From the NCBI GenBank assembly GCA_963680875.1, contig OY804584.1:95810031-95874030 (forward strand): DNA of 64,000 nt. Direction: 5' to 3'. This DNA is from Bathymodiolus brooksi. Its lineage: Eukaryota; Mollusca; Bivalvia; Mytilida; Modiolidae. Numbering within the stretch: position 1 is the first letter of the stretch; the number at the start of each line of letters is the position of its first letter. Below are positions 43,895 through 55,700 of this stretch, in pieces. The translations under genes were made by a program, and so were the position numbers. The notes under the pieces were generated by a model, which worked only from the letters and a program-made list of their open reading frames with translations, was not told the origin of the DNA and did no database searches.

Positions 43895-46441
43895 GGGCAC
43901 CTGTAAAGTGCGAAACGAAATAGAAACGAAACGAAACGAAACGAAACGAAACGAAATCAACAAAAACGAAACGAAACGAAACGAAATCAACGAAATGAAA
44001 ACGAAATAAAACGAAACCAACGAAAGCAAAACGAAATCAACGAAAACAAAACGAAATAGACTGATATGAAGAAAATGGAAGGAAAAAATAAAAGACAAAA
44101 CGAAATAAAGAAATTAAAAAAAAAAGATAATTAGATTTTTTAAATACAATAATTTTGATTAATTATAACCGGGAAACCCATCTTGCATGTCTGTCCATTA
44201 CAGTACTCCTCGCGTACATTACCCGCAACTCAATTCAAGCCGGGTTTGCTTTGCCGACAAACTTTCAGAAGTTCAAATGTCATATTTTTTATTTGTGTTG
44301 AGTGTGTGTCAGTATTTATGAATTATAAAGTTTCTGGAGTGGGCATATAGAAAAAAAAGGGGGGGGGGATATGAGGGGGTATTTTCATAGATTGGGATAT
44401 TGAGGGTTCATTTTTCGTCTGATTTTATTACATTTTTCGTTTGTATTCTACATAAATTTGCCTATTCGCAAATCATACAGGATGGTCTTGAGTTTCAGAT
44501 TCTGGACACTATTTGACTACTGGATTTTCCCGACTTGTCACGTTTAATCCCCATGTACCCCCCTCCCCCCCCCCCCCCCCCCCTATTTGTCAATATGACG
44601 GAACTATTAACGACTGTCTTACAAGTGAGAGGTTTGACCCACCATTTTCTTGGGAAATACCTGTACCAAGTCGGGAATATGAAATAGTTGTTTTCTAGTT
44701 TCACATTTGGTCATGTCTTAGGATTAGAGAAATTACATGTACCGATTGTTTTTATACTTGGTAACGTCTTAGGGTTAGACGAGTGGCATCTGCCTATCTG
44801 CTATCAGAACCCACCATTTTCCTGGGAAAATGCCTGTACCAAGTCAGGAATGTGCTGTTTTTCAGTTGTTCCGTTGATTGAAAACTCAGATGGTTGAACT
44901 TCTTATCGGTTTTGTCTGTTTTTGTGGACTTTCCCTTTTGAATGCGCCTTGGAGTACGGTACCATTGTTATTACCTTTATTCGGTAGTGTGCCAACAGAT
45001 CTGGTGTAATGTCTTACCGTTGTTCTTTCCGAGATATACAGGCGTCAAAAAGACCCAACACTATAAACTTTTTATTTCAAATCCTATTGTTCTATTTTGA
45101 AGAACTAAAAAAAAACCAACAGCAACATAACAGGACGTACAGTGAGCTCCCTCCTTACAGAAGAACTTCTGGGAAAAATAATGCTTGCAAAAACTAAACA
45201 TGAGAAACTCTGGAAGTTTTATTGAAATCCATTCTGTTGTTTAGGAAGAGTTATGGATAACGCAACAGTATCCTCTCTCTATTGTATAGCCTTGTATGAC
45301 AATTACATAGCCTTAAAAGACAAAGTCCAAAAGTGAAGAAATTTTAGCAAGAACTGTTAAAATGGGAAAACAAAAATAGAAGGTGCACAATGCCATTTGG
45401 TACTAAAGAATTCATGAAATTAATGAACCTTGCCATATGGTATTAAAGATTTCCTGTAAGATTCATTCAATTCCATCAAGTTGTTAAGGAGGAATTGCAT
45501 AGGCAGTGAGGGAAGCACTCACGGACAAACGGACATATACTATATACCCCCTCCCGCAGGATAGCGGGGGGTATAAAAATATGTGCCGTATCAAATTTTA
45601 TTAATACCGGAAAAATGTTTGGAGGGGGGATGATTTGGGGTTTTTTTTATATGAAAAGGGATCAAAGGGAAAAAAGGTACTTTTACAAGATATGTAGATT
45701 TTTTTTAAATTTCTAAAGTTAATTTTTGATAGGATTTGTATACCTCCGCCAAAAAAAGATAGGGGTATATAGGACTTCTGCTGTCCGTCCGATCGTCACA
45801 CTTTTTCGTCTCTCCGACACACTTTTAAATTTTGCTCGGACGGGGGTATTTCTTCTTCTTCTTCTTTGGTTACGGAAAACCATCAACGTACTGATGTTTA
45901 CTTTCCGGCGCATGCCTGGTAAAATGTTTTCAAATTTATAAAAATTTTCAGAACATAGATAATTTATTTGATATAATTGTTATTTTATTTTTTAGTTTTA
46001 TATTATCAGTTTTTACAATTTTTCTTTTAATTTAGGATTTTTACAATTTTTTTTATTTTTTATTTATTAGTGAACTTTAACTACTGCACTTCTGTTATTT
46101 TAATTCCTCTCCTTTCAACAGACTTGACGTTGCTCTTATGGTTCCCAAATTTAAAAGAAGCCACTAAGTGAAAAGGACTGACTCCCGCTGAATAAATGCA
46201 TAGTATTCTTGTTCAATGGTGATCAAATCCTGTCCTCTCCTGATGAAAGACACTGAGACATGTGTGGGAAGTAGTCTAGCATCGTAATTATGAAAATAGG
46301 TTTGATTTCTTTTAGGCCCCTATTATTTTTTCTTCCATTTTCTATTTCGTTTTGTTTTCGTTGGTTACGTTTTATTTCGTTTTCATTTCATTGATTTCGT
46401 TTCGTTTCGTTTCTATTTCGTTTCGCACTTTATAGGTGCCC
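43895..46441. mobile_element. 2.5-kb element with CGAAA-rich inverted ends
   Basis: Left end GGGCACCTGTAAAGTGCGAA then (ACGAA)n; right end (TTCGT)n then TTCGCACTTTATAGGTGCCC. The ends pair over about 45 bp before the pentanucleotide zone. Flanks are TTA and ATA, so a target duplication is not proven. The interior has no intact ORF; it includes a GTATACCCCCT...AGCGGGGGGTATA pair at 45540-45580. Confidence 0.78.
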
Positions 46442-46543
46442 ATATATATTCACTGCTTTTATTTTCGTCAGGATTTTCAATCAAACCCACTCTATCCTTA
46501 GAGCCTAGTCCTGTATTTGGAAAAAGAAAATAAGTGTTTTCCG

Positions 46544-46587
46544 ATTGGTTAACAGATTATGCATTTAATAAACTGTTTTCTGATTGG
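46544..46587 (+). promoter_or_regulatory. Paired inverted CCAAT boxes
   Basis: ATTGG occurs at 46544-46548 and 46583-46587, each within TTTTCYGATTGG, 39 bp apart and 20-60 bp upstream of the TATA box. Confidence 0.5.
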
Positions 46588-46605
46588 ATAAGGCCATATA
46601 GGGGG

Positions 46606-46613
46606 TATATAAG
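46606..46613 (+). promoter_or_regulatory. TATA box of the Pro/Val-rich gene
   Basis: TATATAAG, with an initiator-like CCAGTTT at about 46635-46641 (start site near 46637). Confidence 0.65.
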
Positions 46614-46695
46614 AAAAAAAATCAAAATTTTCTTCCAGTTTGAACTATATTCATAGCCATACTAACCTATATTTATTTACATTGTAGAAATCAAA

Positions 46696-46757
46696 ATGTC
46701 GAATTGTGTAGAAATGTCTTGTCTAGTTGTCGTAAAAAGAAGGACAGTTCCTAAAAG
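46696..46757 (+). CDS. Exon 1 of the Pro/Val-rich gene
   Basis: ATG at 46696 is the first in the predicted transcript, about 60 bases after the start site. 20 codons plus two bases, then donor GTAAGA. Confidence 0.72.
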
Positions 46758-49700
46758 GTAAGACAATCCATATTTTCTTAAATTAACATTTGACGATTAA
46801 ATGTATTTCAAATGAAAACAAAACAGGATAGCGTCATTTTCTCACAGATGCCTGAAAAAAATGGCTGTCAATTTTAAGACATTCTGTGCTGTTCACAATT
46901 GTATCAGAGGTGAAATTCCAATGTTGATCTTATTATTGCTATTGTTGGCCAAATGTTCCATTGGTAACCTTTAAACTGTATGGTTATTTATTTATTGATG
47001 GCCGTCTTACCAAGGGTGTGTTTGACTTGCAATTTGATAAAAGGAAGAACACAAATTTATCTTAAAATAAATGAGTGAAAAATGTGTAGATATACAACAG
47101 CACATAGTCAAAATATTTTACATGGGTTTTTGTTTGTTTGTTTGATGGTGGGTTTTTGGTGTTTAATGCCACTTTCAACAATATCTCAGTTTTATTGGTA
47201 GAGAAAACCAAGTCACTGACAAACTTTATCACATAATGTTGTACACCTCACCCTGAATGAGAATCAAACTCGTGATATCAGTGGTGATAGGATGACAAAC
47301 TTTATCACATAATGTTGTACACCTCACCCTGAATGAGAATCAAACTCGTGATATCAGTGGTGATAGGATGACAAACTTTATCACATAATGTTGTACACCT
47401 CACCCTGAATGAGAATCAAACTCGCGATATCAGTGGTGATAGGAACTGATTGCATAGGTAGTTGTAAATCCAATTACCATATGAACCCGGCCACGACAGC
47501 CCCTATTTTACATGGGGATGCTTTTTATAACATTAAAAGAAAAATATATAAAAAGGATTTTGCAGAATTGCCATTTGTCAATGTCGTCTTCGTCTTCGAC
47601 AGAATGGTCATGATTTATACGGAATTTGTAATTTTTTCTTTATTTGCTATGCACTTGGATTATTGCAATATTCAAAGAGTGTATGATCAATTAGATAGGA
47701 ACTCCCACTGTTTACATATTCATAAGTTGTATTTTAATGCCTCAAAATTGTATCAGAAGTGGGAAAAGTTGCCACATGTATGCCATATTTACAATGTTTT
47801 CAAGTTCAAAGATATACCTTTTCTACATCTCATAATTATATATAGCACTATATGCTGTGAGTGCCTAGCCTTCACCATAAACATCATGTTGTGCTATTTA
47901 TGAATTGTTGAAAAAACCTCAATTTATATTTGTAAATATTGTACATTCTGTCCCACAAATTTAAAGAGCATTTCAACATATCCAATAGACAAAACAGACT
48001 ACTTTCACAATGCAATATGACCAGAGACAGTGACTTAGTTAAATAAATCACATTAAACTTCACTGTGTTAACACACTTATAATATTATGAAGCATTAAAT
48101 TCAGGTTCAGTTTGGTTGCTAGTCAGGTCAGTATGTTTGCTAGTTGATTTTTTACCACTAGTAAAGTTTTGATTGTTTTGAAAGAAGTTAATTACTAGCC
48201 CTGTAATTTGTTGTAATGTTTTCAGTTTTTCATGCTGCAACATATTTTTGTGAAATCTTTATATTTTGTTTTAAGTATAAAAAAGGTGAAATAAATAGCA
48301 CAACATGATGTTTATGGTATAAGTTAAAACTCCTAGCAAATATACAGCATTGTTTAATTTGAAAATGCAGAAAAAGTACCTCTGAACCTGAAAACATTGT
48401 AAATATTGCATACATTTGGTACCCGTCCACCGCCATTGTGGAGTTTTAATCTGATGCCCCCCCAAGAAAACAATCAAAAGAGAATCCCTATCTGCACCAG
48501 CTGGGGATGTGCTGGGTAGCTCTGTCAAGGATTAGCCCTTGGAACCATCACTGAGTATCCATTTTAGTCTGAAGATTAAAATGTATAGGATGCCATTGCT
48601 GTCAAGTTTAAGATGTATAAATGTTGTCTTATAATAGGTATGACACAAGCTTTTTTAAAGCCATTAAGCTAACATGAAAGTCAATCTATTGGAAAGAGTT
48701 TGAAAAAAGAAAGAAATTGGTGTTTAAATCATGTCAATATCTTGAGTGGTTCTAAAGTTATGACCAAAAATAGGCATCAAAATATGTACATTTGTATATT
48801 TTTTGGACCGATCTATCAAAATGGCCACCAAATTGTAACCACAAGTTCCCCACTATTGGCACTTAAAACAGGAATTTCATACCCCCCCCCCCCCCCCTTT
48901 TCCCATCAATTGAGAAAAAAACATTTAATTAATTGGTTCTTCTTTCTTGTAATTTTACCCGTATTTCATGTTTACTGCTCGTTATACAATTTTATGTCAA
49001 TCCAAGTGTATACCAATCTTAATTAGAATTTGATGTTTGTTGTATCTTTTTTAATTTTTTCCATTGGCAATACACACATATCTAACAACATGCTGTTTGG
49101 GTCGTCATTCATCTATGACCATCCAATCATGTAAATCTATTTGACCAATCGAACAACAGATCATGGCATGTTCTCGATTTTATTAACTAAAGATTTAGTA
49201 GCCTCATCACTGATTGATCGGTTGAAAGTATGAACCCATACTGGATGTACACATAATTAAAGGCCATATGTCTCAGAAACTACAAATATCTGAGATCTCA
49301 AATTCAGACTTGTATTTTATCCCTTTAAACCTACTTTTAAAATTTTATATCTGTATAATATATTAAGAAATTAAATGTAAAAACAGTGATGACTGTATCA
49401 TAAAAACCAAAAATGTGTAGATCTGAAAAATAAACATCCAAAAGATTCATGAATTGTTGGGGTTTATTTTTGACATATATATACTATCTAAACAAACCTG
49501 AATACCTTAGGGGTCAACTTCTGGGATTTTAACAGACTTATACATACCAGACTTTGGTTCACTAAAACCTTTTTTTTTAATTAAGATCTTATTTGTAAAT
49601 TATTGTTTATTCTTAGAAACCAATTTAAAAAAAACATCAAATCTAATATTTCAAATTGCACTCTGTTTTATCCCTTTAGAGCTAATTTTATAATTCCAAG

Positions 49701-52700
49701 CCAATCCAATAACTACAACATAAGAAAAGGTCCAGAAAACAAAATTTAAGGCAACACCTGTTTGGCAGCAAACCACCCACATGGCTTTCTTTGCAACTGT
49801 TAATTTATTTTGCATATGAAACAATATTGATGAAGAATTTTTCTTTTTCCGATGTGAAAGAAACTGAAAAGTTAAAAAAAATATTTATACCCCCCCCCGC
49901 ACACAAAGATTGGGGGGGGTTTATAGGAATCACCCTGTCTGTCCGTCCATCCATCCATCCATCCATCCATGTACCTTGTAAGCGCAACTACTCCTAAACC
50001 GCTTATTGGATTTTTATGAAACTTTGCACATTTGTAGTACACTACCTGCAGATGTGCATGAAGGAATATGGTTGCTGTCCAAAGTTTAAAAGGGGAGGTA
50101 ATTCAACTTATACTTTCACAAAAAGGGGGGGGGCATGTACCTTGTAAGCGCAACTCCTACTAAACTGCTTATTGAATTTTTATGAAACTTTACACAGTTG
50201 TAGTACACAACCTGCAGATGTGCATGAAGGAATACCGTTGCTGTCTAATATACCTGTATTCCAAAGTTTGAACATCATAGTATTGCAAGCGGGGGATATC
50301 ACTCAGTGAGGTCACTCACAGTTCTAGTTTTATCTGTTTGATTTTGAACCCAATGTTGAATATTTTCTTCTCAAGAACCAATATAATATTTGCTGCAAAG
50401 CATCATTATCACATGTAGATTTAGATTGTTCAAAAACACCCCAGGTCTATAGTTGAAAGTTGAGCATGGGGGAAATAAAAAAACAAAGTTTTCTTGTACA
50501 AATAATTGAATACAAATATGCACAAATAAAGACTACTAACTGGGTCTGTAAGGTCCAAGTCATTGAAGTCCAAAGTTTGTAATTGGCTGTATTAGAATAA
50601 ATTTTGAAATAGAATTCCCAAGAACTAGAAATGAACATGTGGAGCAGGAACTGCCTACCCTTCCGGAGCATCTGAGTTCACCCCCGGTTTTAAGTGGCGT
50701 TCTGTTACACGATCTTTAGTTTTATGTGTATGTATTGTTTTGTAGACTGTTGTGTCCTGTTGTCCATTTTTATTTGGCCATTGTGTTGTCTGTCCTTCGA
50801 TTTACCCTTTGGTATCTTCAAACACTTCTTGCAATTGTAGTTGGCATGCAATATTCTTGTGATATGTAGATACAAGCTTGCACAAATGAAGACCTCAGAG
50901 TCTGTGGGGTCTGAGCCTTTGGGGGTCCATATATATAGGTTACATTAGAATAATTTTTAATATAGCATTCCCCAGAACTAGAAATGACATATAATTGTAA
51001 ATGGAGATTCAGTCTTATACAAAAGAAGGCACCATGGTCATTTTCTATTCAAATAAGATTAATTTTATCAAAACTGCATTTAAATGTTATATATAAATTT
51101 ATTTATGGTATAGAAGGTGATTCAGTAATGGTCAAGGGGAGATAACTCCATTTTACTTTCAAAAGATGGAAGATAAACATAGAATTTGTTGGACCATGCA
51201 CATAATCACTTGATTCTCTTATGCAATTCGTGCTCAGCCACTAAATTTATAAGGATACTTTGGGATAATTTTTTATCCTACAACCATCATACAAAGCACA
51301 ACATCCATCAATGATTATGACATAAATATTATTTTGAAAATCTTCTGTAGCTGATTCAATTTAATCCAAACTTATGCTATGATAGTTCTTGGGCAGTCTT
51401 CTCTTAAAACTGAATGCACCAGCCCCTCCCCCCTCGATACAGACATGGGGTAATCATAATTTGCAATCGTAATCAGTTGTAATCGATTACATTTTTTCAT
51501 GTAATCGGATGTAATCTGCCATATTTTAGATTACATGTAATCGATTGCATTCATTTTGACCCTGTAATCATGATTACTTTCTGATTACATTTAGATTACT
51601 TTTCAACATTTTGACTTATTTTGTCTTAACTGAAACATATCTCCTTAGATATTTAATGTATGATATGTAAATGAATTTTCTTCGTGAGGCTAAATTTTTT
51701 TTATTCTTGAATAATTTTATTAAACGTTCATATAATTTCCTAAATTTATGACATCAGCTTATTTGTGGCCAAAAAATTGTATCTAGCACAAACATTTTGA
51801 AAATAATGTAACATTTTTGTTTCATATTTGACAGAATTTGAACTTGTTTATCTTAAATGTTAAATTTTACTTTCTTAAACCAAACGTTGTTTTTTAATCA
51901 TTAAACATTCATATAATCTTATGAAACTTTTAAATGTTTCCTAGTTACATGTACAGTCAAACCTGTCTTATGTGGTCACCTCTATTAAGCAGTTGCCTGT
52001 ATTAAAAGGTTACTTTTTAGCTCAACATTTCGAACTATCAAAGGTATCCATTTGAAACTTGGAATACTTGTTCACTATCAAAAGAGGAACAAATTACAAC
52101 AAGGCAGATGACCCTGTGATTTCTATATCCAGAGTTATCTACCCTTGTTTTAACATACAGACCCTGGATCGTTCGTTCGTTTTCCGTTCGTTTGCGTTTC
52201 GTTCGTGTAATTGGTTCGTTCGTTTCGTGTATCATTCGTTTCTTGTAACGTTCGTCAGTTTATGTACACATTCCAAATTTTTTCGAGTTAAAAACAAAAT
52301 AAATTGTGCATTAACAATTCATAAACACAATTAAAATATATACCCATTGGAAGCATTCAAATGGGCATATGTGCAAAGTTAGAGGGTGTGTGATGTTACC
52401 AGACTGGACTATTTTATTAATTGTTTTAAGGGAAAACATAATTAATAAATGCATTTTTTTCAATAATTTACTCTATGGACAAATAAACAAGAAATCATCT
52501 ACATGTGTAACATCTATATGTATGTAAACAAATGCCCCTGGTGGTTTCACCTGGGAAATACATGCACTGCAGGTGTGAAATGTCAACTCTTAATTTCATT
52601 CTAATTAACAATTATACTATTTATGACCTTTTTAAGCCACACACCTCTCTGATAGCTTGACCGGGAAAATAACTGATACACCTATGTCTGGTTGTCAATA

Positions 52701-55700
52701 CAGAATCCGAATAATTATGTAAATATAAATTCTGAATAATTATATAATTATATAAATATAAAGTCATATTTGGAAGTTAAATATATGAGATTCAAAATTT
52801 GATCATATATATAATTATTAAACACATTGATAATATAAACTATTTAATATAAATTGTATTATCCTATTACTCTACTGACTAATTTATCATTTATAAATCC
52901 ATTTTGTATCAATTGCATATAAAATATAAGATTTTTCGTATCGTTCGTTTGAAGCGTTTGTTCGTTTTTCGTTCATTTCGTTTGCGTTTCGTGCGTATTG
53001 TAAACTTATACAATCCAGGATCTGTAGTACATAGAAATTAGGGATATTTATTTAGTATAATTGAAATTTCTTAATAACTATCAAAGCTATTAACTTGAAA
53101 CTCAATACACTTGTAGAAAGTGTTGACCCCAATCTCTTGACAAGAGAAGACAACTCCATCCAGCATTTTATTTGAGTTATTCCCCCTTTTTGACTTAGAA
53201 TTTCTTCAAAAAATACAATTTCTCAATAATTATGATGAGCATTGAAATGAAACTCAACATACCTGTTCACTATCAAATGGGGAACCCAATACAACAAGGC
53301 AGGTGACCCTGTGATTTGTATATCCAGAGTTATCTTCCCTTGTTTTGGCATAGCACGTAGAAATTTGGGATATTGTTTTAGTATAATTAAAATTTCTCAA
53401 TAACTATCCAAGCTATTAACTTGAAACTCAATACACTTGTAGAAAGTGTTGACCCCGTTCTATTGACAAGAGAAGACAACTCTATCCAGCCTTTTATTTG
53501 AGTTTTTCCCCTTTTTTAGCTCACCTAGCTTTTGCCATCACTTGGCGTCCGTCATACGTCATAAACTTTCACATTTAAATCTTCTCCTCTGAAACCGCTG
53601 AACCAAATTAAACCAAACCTGGCAGGGTGGGCCCCTTTCAAAATTGTGTCCGACAGCTCTGCCCTCCATTCAAGATGGCTGCTGTTACTAAAAATAGAAC
53701 TTTCTCCAATTGTCCATTGCTGCTTTAGTACAAGCTCAAATGAGCTCAAATTTTAACTGCAGCTACATGGCAAGGAGTAGTTTAACATATATTCCGGGGG
53801 TTTTTTGTGAAATTTTTCTTTCAGCCGATTTATACCGATTATGCAAATTAGGCATATTTTGATAAAAGATCTCATTTAAATCTTCTTCTCTGAAACCGTC
53901 TAACCAAATCAAACCAAATTTGGCTGGGATAGTCCTAGGGTAGTCCCATTTCAAAATTGTGTCTGACATTCAAGATGGCTGCTGTTACTAAAAATAGAAA
54001 TTTCTTCAATAGTCCATTGTTCCTTTATTATAAATCAAAATGAGCTCATACTTTAACTGCAGCTACATGACAATGAGTAGTTTAACATATAGTCTGTGTT
54101 TTTCTGTGAAATTTTTCTTTCAGTCGATTTAAACCAATTATGCAAATTAGGCATATTTTGATAAAAGATCTCATTTAAATCTTCTCTGAAACCGCTGAAC
54201 CAAATTTGGCTGGGATAGTCCTTGGGTAGTCCCATTTCAAAATTGTGTCCGACAGTCCCGCCCTTCATTCAAGATGGCTGCTGTTACTAAAAATAGAAAT
54301 TTCTTTAGTTATCCATTGCTGCTTTATTATAAATCAAAATGAACTCAAATTTTAACTGCAGCTACATGACAATGAGTAGTTTAACATATATTCTAGGTTT
54401 TTCTGTGAGGTTTTTTCAGCCAGTTTATTCCGTTTAGGAATATTATGAGATAAAAATCACATCAAAATCTTTTGCTCACAAATTTGAGTTGAAATGATCT
54501 TTGGGTGGCCCACTTTCAAAATTATGTATAACGCCCCCATTTTCCATCAACTTTAGATGTCAAATTGAAAACCAGGTGAGTGATTACAGGCTCTTGTGAG
54601 CCTCTAGTTTACTTGCATTTTTTTCTAAAAATAAAAATTTTCTCAATCTAAACTATGATAGGCATTAAAATGAAACCCAACATACCTGTTCACTATCAAA
54701 AGGGGGAACCCATTACAGAAGGGTAACCCCCACTCCCAACATACAACCCCCTCCCCCAATTTTTATTTTTATATCATATGGACTACAAGTGTTACAAGAA
54801 AAGATTATACCCCCACCCCCAATTTTTATTTTTAAATTTTATTTCATATGCACTAATATAGTGTTACAAGAAAAGATTATACCCCTCTGATTATATTTAC
54901 CAATCATGCAAACATATTTGCTTATATGACCATCATAGTTAGAAGTATGTATAATTTTGTAAATTGCTTGCAGTTTAATATCAGATACGAAAAAGTAGGT
55001 AGTTGGATTATCGAACAACTCATACAAGCTTATCACCAATACAGTGTGTGTTCTCACCCGTCTTTGTAAATTACAAAAAAGGGTGCACCCGACTCGCAGC
55101 CGCAAGTGATAAAGTTTACCAGTTGCTTGCCCATGGTCGGTGGTTCTCTCTGGGTACTCCGGCTTCTTCCACTACTAAAACTGGTCGCCATGATATAGCT
55201 GAAATATTGCTGAAAGTGGCATTAAACACCAAAAATCAAATAAATTTTTCCGGTCATAGAAAATTCCATATGAATTGAATCTCTTTTAGAAGGTCACCTA
55301 ACTTATAAGGCCACTATTTCTTTGTCCCAAAGGTGACTCTTAATACAGGTTTGACTGTATGTTGAAAATATTATATCTGATCTGCATGCAAATTCAAAAA
55401 TAATTTTCATACAAGTATATACCAAATTTCAAATACAGTGTATCAATTTCTATTCTGAATAGTAGTTGAAGCTCAAATCTATTTTTTCCCTTTAAGGCAG
55501 GTTCAGTTTATTTTTTACCTCGCCTGTCCGCCGTTAACTTTTTAGATTTTTTTATTCTTGAATAATTTCATCAAATTTATGACCATTTTGGTTTTTGGTC
55601 ATAAATTTGATGAAATTATTCAAGATTTGGTCATAAATTTGAGGAAATTATTCAAGAATAAAAAAATCTTAACACAAAAATTTCGAAAATAATGTTGTTG

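Larger units (their letters stand above)
51955..55357. mobile_element. pogo-type MITE split by 3.2 kb of later insertions
   Basis: Left part TA|CAGTCAAACCTGTCTTATGT ... ATTAAAAGGTTACTTTTT stops at about 52018. The right part resumes at about 55238 with CCGGTCATAGAAAATTCC and ends ACAGGTTTGACTG|TA. Together they match the uninterrupted text at 55982-56096. Everything between is secondary insertion. Confidence 0.65.

Noticed and set aside
47409..47903. 164-codon open frame, plus strand
   Set aside because: Begins inside a SINE, has Phe/Ile/Leu/Cys-rich composition typical of AT-rich noise, no promoter or splice sites, and its 3' end lies in an inverted duplication.
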